64,000 nt of DNA. Origin: Rhodospirillales bacterium (lineage in GTDB: Bacteria > Pseudomonadota > Alphaproteobacteria > Acetobacterales > Acetobacteraceae). How positions within the stretch are numbered: position 1 is the stretch's first letter; every line of letters begins with the position of its first letter. The stretch spans positions 1 through 64,000 of the forward strand of contig JAGWQN010000093.1 in assembly GCA_028869995.1 (NCBI GenBank), in the 5' to 3' direction. The notes beneath the pieces are model-generated. The model was not told the origin of the DNA. It did not search any database and was given only the letters and a program-made list of their open reading frames with translations. Shown piece by piece: positions 44,813 to 54,088 of the stretch. The position numbers were made by a program, and so were the translations under genes.

Positions 44813-47800
44813 ACGCTCTCCTTTGCGGTCGCGGGTTCGTCATCGAGCCAGTCGATTTTTGTCATGCGTCGTACAACGATAAATTCGTCGCGATTGGAGC
44901 CGACCGTGCCGTAGTAGTTGAAACCATAGGCTTGCTGTGCATAGCCGCCGATCATGTGTGTGGGCTTCAGCACGGCCCTCGTCACCGAATTGTGGATGCC
45001 TCCACGCTGCCCCGTGATCTCGCTGCCGGGAACGTTCACGATCTTCTCCTGCGCGTGGTACATCAACGACATACCAGGGTTCACGCGTTGGGAGACGACG
45101 GCACGGGCCACCAAGGCGCCATTGGCGTTATAGGCTTCCACCCAGTCATTGTCGGCGATGCCCGCCTCGCGCGCGTCGTCCTCGCTGATCCAGATGACCG
45201 GCCCGCCGCGGTTCAGCGTCAGCATAAGAAGATTATCCGTGTACGTGCTGTGGATGCCCCATTTCTGGTGTGGCGTAATGAAGTTAAGCACGATCTCCTT
45301 GTTGCCGTTACCATGCCGGCCACGCACCGGCGCCACGGCTTTGGTATCAACCGGCGGCCTCCAGGTCGCAAACGCTTCCCCGAACGCACGCATCCACGTG
45401 TGATCTTGATATAATTGTTGGCGTCCGGTCAGTGTACGCCACGGAATAAGTTCGTGTACGTTGGTATATCCGGCGTTGTAGCAGACCTTTTCGCTCTCAA
45501 TACCGGACCAGGTCGGTGAGGTGATGATCTTCCGAGGCTGCGCCTGCAGGTCCCGGTAGCGAATCTTCTCGTCTTCCTTCGATTGCGCAAGATGGGTGTG
45601 AGTGCGACCCGTTATCTTACCGAGCGCCTCCCAAGCCTTGACTGCAACTTCGCCATTCGTTTCGGGTGCGAGGCTAAGAACCGCCTCGATGGCATCGATA
45701 TCGGTGCTCATGTTCGGTTGGCCGTTGGCGGCGCGGCCGTTCAGTTCGCGCAGAAAGTCCATCTCATGCTGGGTGTTCCAGCCGATCCCTTTGCCTCCGT
45801 TTCCAAGCTTCTCCAGAAGAGGTCCGACCGAGGTGAAGCGTTCGTGGATCGCCGTATAGTCCCGTTCGATAACCGTGACGGACGGCATGGTGCGTCCGGG
45901 TACCGGCGCCGTCCCGGCAGCCTTCCAGTCACGCACGTCATAGGGCTGCGCCAGCTCACCGGCGGTGTCATGCAGGATCGGGCTGAGCACGACATCCGTT
46001 TCCTTACCCAGCACCTCCGGCGCGACCTTCGAGAAGACTTCCGCGAAACCACGGTAGATGTCCCAGTCAGACCGTGACTCCCACGCCGGATCCACCGCCG
46101 CGGAAAGCGGATGGATGAACGGATGCATGTCAGAAGTGTTGAGATCCGCCTTCTCATACCACGTCGCCGTCGGGAGCACGATGTCGGAATAGACACACGT
46201 TGTGCTCATGCGGAAATCGATCGTCACCAGCAGGTCGAGCTTTCCCTCGGGGGCCTTCTCATGCCAGGCAACGTCGCGCGGCTTCTCCCGCCCCTCGGCG
46301 CCGAGATCGCGGCCAAGCACACCATTCGACGTACCCAACAGATGCCTGAGAAAATACTCGTGGCCTTTTCCCGATGAACCGAGAAGATTGGACCTCCAGA
46401 CAAACATATTGCGGGGCCAATTCGCAGGATCGTCAGGATCGTGACAGGCGAGCTCAAGCTCGCCTGATGCCAGTGCCCGTGCGACATAATCCTTCGTATC
46501 CAACCCTGCAGACCTGGCACGTGCTGCGATCGAAAGTGGATTTTGTTTCAATTGCGGCGCAGACGGAAGCCAGCCCATGCGTTCGGCGCGAACGTTGTAG
46601 TCGATCAGACTGCCCGACCAGTCGCCGGCAGGAGCTGTGGGCGACAGGATTTCCGACGGCGCAAGCGTTTCATAGCGCCACTGGTCGGTATGGGCATAGA
46701 AAAAGGATGTCGCGTTCTGCTGGCGTGGCGGCCGGTTCCAGTCGAGTGCAAAGGCCACAGGCAGCCACCCGGTCTGCGGGCGCAGCTTCTCCTGACCCAC
46801 ATAGTGCGACCAGCCTCCGCCGGACTGCCCGACACATCCGCAGAACACCAGGAGATTGATGATCCCCCGATAGCTCATATCCATATGATACCAATGATTG
46901 AGCCCCGCACCGAGGATAACCATCGACCGGCCGTTGGTTTTTTCAGCCGTGGACGCGAACTCTCGCGCAACATGGATAATCTGCTGACGCGGTACGCCGG
47001 TCACGCGCTCCGCCCAGGCCGGCGTGAAGGGCTGGTCCGCATCGTAGTCACGCGCAACGTTGTCGCCGCCCAAGCCTCGATCGAGCCCGTAATTGGCACA
47101 AAGCAGATCGAAGACCGTCGCGACGAGCGTCTCCCCCTCGCGCAGGTGAAGCTTGCGAGCCGGCACGTTGCGCGGCTGCACCTCTGGATGATCCGTCGCG
47201 GCAAATCCGTTGCGCGCGGCCGCACCAAAATAGGGGAACGCAACGGGCACGACCTCCCCGCCGGACGCGAGCGTGAGCATGAGCCGGACCTCGCGCCCGA
47301 GGCCATCGCGCGGCTCAAGATTCCATTTGCCCTGCTCTCCCCACCGGAATCCGATCGAGCCGCGCGGCACAACCGGCAGTCCCGCCTCGTCCAGCGCCAC
47401 CGTCTTCCAGGCGGGGTTGTTCGCCTCGGCGAGCCCGTCGGAAAAGTCGTCTGCCCGCAATAGACGCTCCGGCACGAAGTGCTCGCCCTGGCGCACGAGA
47501 CGCACCAGCATCGGCATATCACTGTAGCGCCTCGCATAGTCGTCGAAGTAGGGAACCTGACGATCGAGATGGAACTCACGCAGGACGACATGGCCCATCG
47601 CCATCGCCAGAGCCGCATCCGTTCCCTGCTTCGGATGGAGCCAGAGATCGGCGAATTTCGTTGCTTCAGCGTAATCGGGAGAAATGACAACGCTCTTGGC
47701 GCCGCGGTATCGCGCTTCGGTGTAGAAATGAGCGTCCGGCGTGCGCGTCTGCGGCACATTGGAGCCCCAGAGGATGAGGTAGCCCGCGTTGTACCAGTCG

Positions 47801-48522
47801 GCACTCTCGGGTACATCGGTCTGCTCGCCCCATGTCATCGGACTGGCCGGCGGCAAGTCACAATACCAGTCATAGAAACTGAGGCAGACACCGCCGAGCA
47901 GCGAGAGATAACGCGCACCGGCGGCATAGGAGAGCATCGACATCGCCGGGATCGGCGAGAAGCCGACGACACGGTCCGGACCATGAGCCTTGATCGTGTA
48001 TGCGTTTGCGGCGGCGACGATCTCGTTGACCTCGTCCCAGCGTGCGCGCACGAAGCCCCCCAGACCGCGCCGGGTGACATAACTCGCGCGCTTCTCGGCG
48101 TCCTCGACGATCGATGCCCATGCGGCGACGGGCGAACGCGTCGCGCGCGCCTCGCGCCACAGTCTCAGAAGGCGGCTGCGCACCAGCGGGTGCTTCAGAC
48201 GGTTCGCAGAATAGAGATACCATGAATAGCTCGCCCCGCGCGCGCAGCCGCGTGGCTCGTGATTGGGCATGTCTGGGCGCGTACGGGGATAATCTGTCTG
48301 TTGTGTTTCCCAGGTAACAATCCCACCCTTGACGTAGATCTTCCAGGAACAGGACCCGGTGCAGTTCACGCCGTGTGTCGATCGGACGATTTTGTCGTGC
48401 TGCCAGCGCTTACGATAGGCGTCCTCCCAGTCGCGCGGTTCGTCGGTGGTGACACCGTGGCCGCCAGCAAAGGTTTCGTTGCGACGACGGAAGAACGTCA
48501 GGCGATCCAGAAACAAGCTCAT
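44809..48522 (-). CDS. narG: Respiratory nitrate reductase alpha subunit (Moco)
   Basis: Encodes 1237 residues, full length. H50, C54, C58 and C93 (THGVNCTGSCSWKIYV, then GCARG) are the His-Cys3 ligands of the FS0 [4Fe-4S] cluster, as in E. coli NarG. NAGYLILWGSNVPQTRTPDA carries the region of the Asp that ligates molybdenum. It reduces nitrate to nitrite at the cytoplasmic face. It lies 10 bases after narK. No frameshift or premature stop is seen. Confidence 0.97.
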   Translation of the reverse strand: MSLFLDRLTFFRRRNETFAGGHGVTTDEPRDWEDAYRKRWQHDKIVRSTHGVNCTGSCSWKIYVKGGIVTWETQQTDYPRTRPDMPNHEPRGCARGASYSWYLYSANRLKHPLVRSRLLRLWREARATRSPVAAWASIVEDAEKRASYVTRRGLGGFVRARWDEVNEIVAAANAYTIKAHGPDRVVGFSPIPAMSMLSYAAGARYLSLLGGVCLSFYDWYCDLPPASPMTWGEQTDVPESADWYNAGYLILWGSNVPQTRTPDAHFYTEARYRGAKSVVISPDYAEATKFADLWLHPKQGTDAALAMAMGHVVLREFHLDRQVPYFDDYARRYSDMPMLVRLVRQGEHFVPERLLRADDFSDGLAEANNPAWKTVALDEAGLPVVPRGSIGFRWGEQGKWNLEPRDGLGREVRLMLTLASGGEVVPVAFPYFGAAARNGFAATDHPEVQPRNVPARKLHLREGETLVATVFDLLCANYGLDRGLGGDNVARDYDADQPFTPAWAERVTGVPRQQIIHVAREFASTAEKTNGRSMVILGAGLNHWYHMDMSYRGIINLLVFCGCVGQSGGGWSHYVGQEKLRPQTGWLPVAFALDWNRPPRQQNATSFFYAHTDQWRYETLAPSEILSPTAPAGDWSGSLIDYNVRAERMGWLPSAPQLKQNPLSIAARARSAGLDTKDYVARALASGELELACHDPDDPANWPRNMFVWRSNLLGSSGKGHEYFLRHLLGTSNGVLGRDLGAEGREKPRDVAWHEKAPEGKLDLLVTIDFRMSTTCVYSDIVLPTATWYEKADLNTSDMHPFIHPLSAAVDPAWESRSDWDIYRGFAEVFSKVAPEVLGKETDVVLSPILHDTAGELAQPYDVRDWKAAGTAPVPGRTMPSVTVIERDYTAIHERFTSVGPLLEKLGNGGKGIGWNTQHEMDFLRELNGRAANGQPNMSTDIDAIEAVLSLAPETNGEVAVKAWEALGKITGRTHTHLAQSKEDEKIRYRDLQAQPRKIITSPTWSGIESEKVCYNAGYTNVHELIPWRTLTGRQQLYQDHTWMRAFGEAFATWRPPVDTKAVAPVRGRHGNGNKEIVLNFITPHQKWGIHSTYTDNLLMLTLNRGGPVIWISEDDAREAGIADNDWVEAYNANGALVARAVVSQRVNPGMSLMYHAQEKIVNVPGSEITGQRGGIHNSVTRAVLKPTHMIGGYAQQAYGFNYYGTVGSNRDEFIVVRRMTKIDWLDDEPATAKESV

Positions 48523-48532
48523 CGTTGTGCCC

Positions 48533-49867
48533 TCACGCTGTCGCGATGCGGTTGCGGGTGCGGATGAAGCCGATGGCGATCAGCATCGCCGCGATCGCAA
48601 GCACGACATAGACGAAGAACCCGCCGGAATAGCCTCGTGCGCCCAGGGCGCTGGCGAACAGGCCGAGCGTTGGCGGTATCACAAACCCGCCAAGCGCGCC
48701 GAGGCCGCCGACGATACCGGACGCACCGCCAACCGCGTGCGGAACGTATTTCGGCACCATCTTGAACACAGCGGCGTTGCCGAGCCCCATGCCCAGACCG
48801 ATCGCGAGTTCACCCGCAACATTGACGGGGAACGCAACGATGAAGGTCAGCAGCACCGCCCCGACCAACACGATCACGAAGGCGAGCAGCGACATGATTT
48901 CGCCGCCGAACTTCTCCGCGAGCGGGCCGCCGCCGACGCGCGCAACCGCCGCGAGAAGCGAGAAGCCCAGACCGCCGAGCATGCCGGCGTGCACGGGCGT
49001 CAGATGGTAAAGGTTCGTCCAGTAGGTGGGGAACCAGGCGGTCAGCGCGAGGAAGCCTCCAAAGGAGACGAAGTAAAGGAAGGTGAGGCCCCAGGTTCGC
49101 GTCTCGTCCGCGGCCATCATCAGCGCGCCCCAGACGGAATCGCGCGGGAACAACTCCTGCCCGTGCGCGCCGGCGATGGCCCGCGCCTCCTCAGCCGCGA
49201 CATCTCGCGCGCGCAGCTGAAAGTAATAGGCATCCCGGGCAAGCCAGCCATAGATGCCGGTGCCGATGAGCAGAAACGCGAGCCAGGCGAGATAGGAGCC
49301 GGCAAGGCCGAACGCCTTGATGGCGAAGGGCAGCAGCAGCGTGAAGAGGCCCGGCGCCAGATTGCCGACGCCGCCGTAGATGCCGAGTGCCGTGCCCTGG
49401 CGGTTTTTCGGAAACCAGTATGAGACTTGCGGGATACCGACCGAGAAGGAGGCGACGCCGCACCCACTCATGAAGCCGAACAGCAAGATGACCGGATAGA
49501 GCGCGGCGGTGACGTGCGTGACGGTAACCAGGATGAAGACCAGGCCCCACATGCCGACGATCGAGACCCCGAACAGCACCAGCATCGGCAGCCTCCCGCC
49601 CGCCTTGTCCACCCAGGCGCCAAACGGGATGCGCAGCAGCGAGCCCGTCAGCTGCGGTGCCGCAACCAGCAGCCCGACGAGCAGCGGCGAGAGGTGCATG
49701 GAGAGCTGGAATGTGTGTGCCGCCGGCCCATACAGCGCGACGCCGGCAAAGCCGATGAAGAAGCCCCAGGTACCCATGATCAGGCCCTGGCGCGGATTAC
49801 CTTGCAGTCCTCGCTCCGCGGGGGTCGCGGTTCCGGAGGCGGTTGATGCGAGGGTCGGTGCGTCCAC
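48533..49867 (-). CDS. narK: Nitrate/nitrite transporter of the major facilitator superfamily
   Basis: Encodes 444 residues from GTG 49867, preferred because AAGGAG lies 8 bases upstream; a GTG three codons earlier (49876) almost abuts that site. It has twelve hydrophobic segments, and conserved NarK motifs include GSLLRIPFGAWVDKAGGR and the glycine-rich FSVGIPQVSYWFPK and GIYGGVGNLAPG. It imports nitrate or exchanges it for nitrite. It is the first gene of the nine-gene nar run and lies behind an FNR-type box. Confidence 0.93.
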   Translation of the reverse strand: MDAPTLASTASGTATPAERGLQGNPRQGLIMGTWGFFIGFAGVALYGPAAHTFQLSMHLSPLLVGLLVAAPQLTGSLLRIPFGAWVDKAGGRLPMLVLFGVSIVGMWGLVFILVTVTHVTAALYPVILLFGFMSGCGVASFSVGIPQVSYWFPKNRQGTALGIYGGVGNLAPGLFTLLLPFAIKAFGLAGSYLAWLAFLLIGTGIYGWLARDAYYFQLRARDVAAEEARAIAGAHGQELFPRDSVWGALMMAADETRTWGLTFLYFVSFGGFLALTAWFPTYWTNLYHLTPVHAGMLGGLGFSLLAAVARVGGGPLAEKFGGEIMSLLAFVIVLVGAVLLTFIVAFPVNVAGELAIGLGMGLGNAAVFKMVPKYVPHAVGGASGIVGGLGALGGFVIPPTLGLFASALGARGYSGGFFVYVVLAIAAMLIAIGFIRTRNRIATA

Positions 49868-49990
49868 TGTCGACACTCCTTGCTATGCGCTTCGCCCGAC
49901 ACCCGACGCGGTCAGCGCCGAGGTGCAGGGTCTCGCGGCCCGATGCCGCGGCATCGGTAAGCAATCTGAGCGTAAGCTTACGGCGGCACA

Positions 49991-50004
49991 TTGATATGGA
50001 TCAA
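49991..50004. promoter_or_regulatory. FNR/Dnr-type box
   Basis: TTGATATGGATCAA is a perfect TTGAT-N4-ATCAA site, centred 130 bases upstream of the chosen narK start and 94 upstream of the divergent CRP/FNR-family gene. It is the expected target of an oxygen- or NO-responsive FNR/Dnr regulator, and could serve both directions. Confidence 0.88.
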
Positions 50005-50091
50005 AGCCAAGCCTGATGATCGGCGTAGTAAAGCGTGACTTATGTCACCGGAATCTGTCCCCCCGCCCCACGAGCGACAGGTGAACGAGCC

Positions 50092-50874
50092 ATGGAAGCG
50101 ATGATTTTGCCCCCGGCGCCCCCCATTGGGCACAACCCGCGGCCGGTCCCGGAGCCGCCACTGGCCGAAACGCTGTCGCGCATTCCCTGGCTGCGCCACG
50201 TTCGGACCGCGACGATCGAGCACCTGGCACGCCAGGCGGTCCTGCACCGCGTTCCGGCGGGCAGCATCCTGTTCGAACAGTCCGAGATCCCGACCTTCGC
50301 GCCGTGGTTGCTGCGCGGCGCCGTCGAGCTCGTCGGCGTGGAGGGCGACAACGAGGTGGTGATCGAGACGGTGCAGCCGTTCGACCCGCTGCTCCCCGCG
50401 GCCGTCCTGAACCGCCAGCCCTTCCTGACACGCGCGCGCGCGCTCGAGCCGTCACACCTCGCGCTGATCCAGGCAGACACGTTCCGCGACGCCGTCGCCA
50501 GCGACCATGCCCTTTGCCTCGCGATCCTGGCCTGCGAGGCGGCGCAGTTCCGCCGCCAGGTCAAGCAGGCGAAGAACCTCAAGCTGCGCCCTGCTGAGGA
50601 CCGGGTCGGGTGTTATCTGCTCAGCCTGGTGGAACGCCACCCCGAGGCAACGACGATCCGACTGCCCATCGAAAAGCGTCGCATCGCCGGCCAGCTTGGC
50701 ATGACGCGCGAGACCCTTTCGCGCACCTTGGCCGCCATGGCGAAGCACGGGCTGCGGATCGCCGGGGATACCGTCACCGTGACCGATGCGGCGACCCTTC
50801 GCGCACGGTTTCATCTCGATCCGCTGATCGACGCACCCGAGCCGATCGACCCCATCGCTCCGCTCGCGCCCTAA
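50092..50874 (+). CDS. CRP/FNR-family regulator (Dnr/NarR-like)
   Basis: Encodes 260 residues from ATG 50092, which has AGGTGA about 8 bases upstream; an in-frame ATG at 50035 lies nearer the FNR box. An N-terminal cyclic-nucleotide-fold domain (about 30-150) is followed by a helix-turn-helix (RRIAGQLGMTRETLSRTLAA) with the E-x2-SR pattern that reads TTGAT half-sites. It lacks the N-terminal Cys cluster of oxygen-sensing FNR; the few Cys are in mid-protein. This fits Dnr/NnrR/NarR regulators of nitrate respiration. It diverges from narK. Confidence 0.88.
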   Translation: MEAMILPPAPPIGHNPRPVPEPPLAETLSRIPWLRHVRTATIEHLARQAVLHRVPAGSILFEQSEIPTFAPWLLRGAVELVGVEGDNEVVIETVQPFDPLLPAAVLNRQPFLTRARALEPSHLALIQADTFRDAVASDHALCLAILACEAAQFRRQVKQAKNLKLRPAEDRVGCYLLSLVERHPEATTIRLPIEKRRIAGQLGMTRETLSRTLAAMAKHGLRIAGDTVTVTDAATLRARFHLDPLIDAPEPIDPIAPLAP

Positions 50875-50935
50875 GACCGGCCCCCGGGGCGCGCCGGAGG
50901 TTGCCGCCGACGCGCAAAGGCAGCACGCTGGAACC

Positions 50936-51838
50936 GTGCCGGACCGACCGTCAGGACGACAGGATCACGCCGAAAGCGTCGCCGAACGCTTTGCGCTGAT
51001 GGCGCGGCAAGGCGCGACTGAAGTCATGGCCGCGGCCGACATCGCCGCCCGCACCGACGACCCCGAAGCCCTTCACCGCCTGCGCGTGGCGATCCGGCGC
51101 ATGCGCGCCGCGCTCTCGATCCTGCGTTACGCCATGCGCGGGCCGAGTCCCCCATCGCTCGCGCGGGAGTTGCGCCGGCTGCAGCGCCGGCTCGGCGCCG
51201 CACGGGAATGGGACGTGCTGGTGGACGAGACGCTGGCCGGCCTGCCGCGGCGACTGCACGCACGGGGCACGACACGCGCGCTGATCCGGGCGGCCGAATG
51301 CCAACGACTGCACAGCCGTATGCAGATGCAGACCGCCCTGCTCGACCCCTCAAGCCTGGCCACGCTGGGGCGGCTCGCCGCTTGGCCTGACCGTTCGTTC
51401 GGCCCCGCGGCATCCTCCCAGCGGCGCTGGGTCCAGGCGGCCCTGGCGGAGCCAGCCACGACCATGGCCGCCGCCGTCTTGGCCAGGCGGCACCGCAAGG
51501 CGCGCCGGCTCGGGCGCGACCTGCGCGAACTCGACGCGGCAGCGCTGCACCAGTTCCGGATCCGCATCAAGAAGCTGCGCTATGCCGCCGAGTTCCTGGG
51601 TGACCTCTGGCCCCGCCGTCGGACGCGCCACTATCTCACCGCCCTCAAGAATCTGCAGCAGGCGCTCGGTGACTGGCACGACATGAGCGTCGCCGAGGCG
51701 CGCGTCACCGAACTCCAGCGGCATGGTGCGGAAGACGTCGCAGCGTGGCTCGCCGCGGGCGAGAAGCGCCAGCGCGAAGCGGCGCTGGCGTGCTGGCATC
51801 GCTTCGCGCGGCGATCGCCTTTCTGGGAAGACGATTGA
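50936..51838 (+). CDS. CHAD-domain protein
   Basis: Encodes 300 residues from GTG 50936; the ribosome site is weak and ATG 50999 is an alternative. Two helical repeats carry the CHAD His/Arg pattern: LHRLRVAIRRMRAALSI in the first half and LHQFRIRIKKLRYAAEFLG in the second. CHAD domains bind polyphosphate through these basic residues. No catalytic CYTH domain is attached. It follows the CRP/FNR gene by 61 bases, but a functional link is not evident. Confidence 0.88.
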   Translation: MPDRPSGRQDHAESVAERFALMARQGATEVMAAADIAARTDDPEALHRLRVAIRRMRAALSILRYAMRGPSPPSLARELRRLQRRLGAAREWDVLVDETLAGLPRRLHARGTTRALIRAAECQRLHSRMQMQTALLDPSSLATLGRLAAWPDRSFGPAASSQRRWVQAALAEPATTMAAAVLARRHRKARRLGRDLRELDAAALHQFRIRIKKLRYAAEFLGDLWPRRRTRHYLTALKNLQQALGDWHDMSVAEARVTELQRHGAEDVAAWLAAGEKRQREAALACWHRFARRSPFWEDD

Positions 51839-51981
51839 CGCCACAGGCCACCCGCGTGGGGTAGCCTCTCTCCTTGCCAAGATTTCAGGCGCCGAATGCC
51901 TCCTCTCGGCGTCCGACAGCCATCAAATAGCCTTGGCTTGGCCAGACAAGAATTCTGGTCGCCACGTTCGCGGTGAAGGTC

Positions 51982-52572
51982 ATGCGCATGCGCCATCGCT
52001 CGTTGATACTGGTCCTCCCGGCAGCGCTCGCCGCCTGTGCGGTGGCACCGCCCAGCGGGCCGGACGTGGTCGCCATGCCGGGCCAGGGCAAGAACCTCGC
52101 GACGTTCCAGCAGGACGACCTGGCGTGCCGAAGCTATGCCTCCCAGGCCAGCGGCGGTGCCCAGGCGGCCCAGGCGGCAACGAACAGCGCCGTCGGCAGC
52201 GCCGTGCTCGGCACCGCGATCGGCGCCGCGGCCGGGGCCGCGCTGGGGTCCACCGGTGCCGCCGTCGGAGCCGGAGCGGCGATCGGCGGCGCCACCGGCC
52301 TGATCGCCGGCAGCGCCATCGGCGCGAACAACGCGAGTATGTCCGCAGGCGACATGCAGTTTCGCTATGATGTTGCCTACGCTCAGTGCATGACGGCGCG
52401 CGGCAACCAGGTGAACTCGCCACAGCCCGGATACGCCGCCTACCCCTATGCCGCCTACCCTTACGCCTATACGTACCCGGCCTATGCTTATCCTCCCGCA
52501 TATTATGCGCCTCCGGTCGTGCTTCATTACGGCTGGGGTTGGGGCTGGCGCCGCCCGTACTGGCATCACTGA
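51982..52572 (+). CDS. Glycine-zipper lipoprotein, paralogue of the protein at 33663
   Basis: Encodes 196 residues from ATG 51982; ATG 51988 and GTG 51973 are also possible, with AAGG at 51976-51979. LPAALAAC is a lipobox. The MPGQGKNLATFQQDDLACRS segment and DVAYAQCMTARGNQV align with the 33663-34319 lipoprotein, flanking a glycine-zipper region (GTAIGAAAGAALGSTGAAVG). In place of the peptidoglycan-binding domain there is a Tyr/Pro/Ala-rich tail (AAYPYAAYPYAYTYPAY) ending in a Trp/Gly cluster. It is probably an envelope protein of unknown role. Confidence 0.82.
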   Translation: MRMRHRSLILVLPAALAACAVAPPSGPDVVAMPGQGKNLATFQQDDLACRSYASQASGGAQAAQAATNSAVGSAVLGTAIGAAAGAALGSTGAAVGAGAAIGGATGLIAGSAIGANNASMSAGDMQFRYDVAYAQCMTARGNQVNSPQPGYAAYPYAAYPYAYTYPAYAYPPAYYAPPVVLHYGWGWGWRRPYWHH

Positions 52573-52837
52573 TAACACTGGCACCACTGATAACAGCGCC
52601 GCGACATGCCTGCCCCGCGCCGGCACGCTTGCGTTGGCGCGCCCGGACGTCCATAGATTGCCCGTTGCCGGCGTACGCGTGATCGGCGCGCCTTGCTGTC
52701 GCGATTGTTGATTGCGACGCAGCGGCGTGCCTGGCCCGGCTCCCCATCCCCAACGTTCGCCCCGCATTCACGCGGGCAGGCGAGCCTGCAGCGTCCGCGC
52801 CGCGCATCCCGCGCGCCCGTGACGCCGGAGAGTGACT
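52573..52837. other. Intergenic region with a short direct repeat
   Basis: CACTGATAACA occurs at 52567-52577 (spanning the stop of the upstream gene) and again at 52585-52595. Nothing else is recognised in these 265 bases; the helicase promoter should lie here. Confidence 0.45.
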
Positions 52838-54046
52838 GTGTCTCATGACTTCGCCTCGCTCGGCCTGGCCGAGCCCCTGCTGCGTGCTCTCGACAGTGCG
52901 CGCTACACGACGCCGACGCCCATCCAATCCGCAGCCATCCCGCCGCTCCTGACGGGGCGCGATCTCCTGGGCATCGCCCAGACCGGCACCGGCAAGACCG
53001 CGTCCTTCGCGCTGCCGCTGCTCCACCGCCTGCATACCGTACGCATGGCCACCCGCCCGCAATCGGCGCACGCGTTGATCCTGGCGCCGACGCGCGAGCT
53101 TGCCCTGCAGATCGTGGACAGCCTGCGCATGTTCGCAGAGCCGCGCCTGCGCATCGTCGCCGTGATCGGCGGGCAAGGGCGTTTCGGGCAGGTCCAGCGC
53201 TTGCGCCCGGGGGCGGATATCGTCGTCGGCACGCCCGGGCGCGTCCGCGACCTGATGGGGACCAACGAGCTGCGCCTCGACGCCGTGCGCCACTTCGTGC
53301 TCGACGAAGCGGACCGCATGCTCGACCTGGGCTTCATCCGCGACATTACCCACATCGCCAGCGCCCTGCCGGAGGATCGCCAGTCGGCGCTGTTCTCGGC
53401 AACGATGCCCGCCGAGGTGGAAAAGCTCACCCGTAGCATGCTGCGCGACCCCATTCGGGTCGCCGTCACCCCAACCGAGGCGGTGGTGCCGCGCATCGCG
53501 CAGAGCGTGCATTTCGTGCCTCAGGCGGCGCGTGCTCAGCTGCTCGCGGAGTTGCTGGACGACCGGGCGCTGTCGCGCGTCATCGTCTTCACCCGGACCA
53601 AGCGCGGCGCCGACCGTGTCGCCGACGCGCTGACCGACGCCGGGCATGGCGTGGTGGCGCTCCACGGCAACAAGAGCCAGCCGCAGCGCCTCAAGGCGCT
53701 CGACCGGTTCCGCGACGGACGGGCCCGGGTGCTGGTGGCGACCGATATCGCCGCGCGCGGCATCGACGTCCAGGCCGTCACCCATGTCATCAACTACGAT
53801 CTGCCGGCGCAGCCCGAGGATTACGTCCATCGTATCGGCCGCACCGCGCGCGCCGGGGCGAACGGCGCGGCGATCTCCTTCTGCGACCCGCAGGAAGCCA
53901 AGATGTTCCGCGCGATCGAGCGGGCCGCCGGCGCGGCGATCGCCATCGCCAGCGGCACACCGGCCGCACGGCCCGCCGAAGCCATGCCGCAGTTCGTCCG
54001 CCCGACGGGGCCGTCGCGCCGCAAGTTCCGTCGCCGGGCCGCCTGA
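52838..54046 (+). CDS. DEAD-box RNA helicase (RhlE-like)
   Basis: Encodes 402 residues from GTG 52838, 7 bases after GGAG; GTG 52832 lies too close to that site. All motifs are present in order: Q motif (TPTPIQSAAIP), AQTGTGKT, PTRELALQ, TPGRVRD, VLDEADRMLD, SATMP, IVFTRTK, ATDIAARGIDV and HRIGRTARAG. The basic C-terminus (PSRRKFRRRAA) is short, as in alphaproteobacterial RhlE. It unwinds RNA in ribosome assembly or mRNA decay. Confidence 0.94.
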   Translation: MSHDFASLGLAEPLLRALDSARYTTPTPIQSAAIPPLLTGRDLLGIAQTGTGKTASFALPLLHRLHTVRMATRPQSAHALILAPTRELALQIVDSLRMFAEPRLRIVAVIGGQGRFGQVQRLRPGADIVVGTPGRVRDLMGTNELRLDAVRHFVLDEADRMLDLGFIRDITHIASALPEDRQSALFSATMPAEVEKLTRSMLRDPIRVAVTPTEAVVPRIAQSVHFVPQAARAQLLAELLDDRALSRVIVFTRTKRGADRVADALTDAGHGVVALHGNKSQPQRLKALDRFRDGRARVLVATDIAARGIDVQAVTHVINYDLPAQPEDYVHRIGRTARAGANGAAISFCDPQEAKMFRAIERAAGAAIAIASGTPAARPAEAMPQFVRPTGPSRRKFRRRAA

Positions 54047-54064
54047 AGCCGGGAGGACGTGAGG

Positions 54065-54088
54065 CGGCGGGGCGGTCAGGCCCCGCCG
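54065..54088. terminator. GC-rich hairpin between convergent genes
   Basis: CGGCGGGGC (54065-54073) pairs with GCCCCGCCG (54080-54088) around a 6-base loop that contains the stop codon of the leftward VOC gene. It lies 19 bases after the helicase stop. There is no T-run, so it may slow transcription without being a classical terminator. Confidence 0.55.

Noticed and set aside
52567-52595. Direct repeat CACTGATAACA after the glycine-zipper gene
   Set aside because: Only 11 bases, no third copy and no flanking element; probably a local duplication without function.
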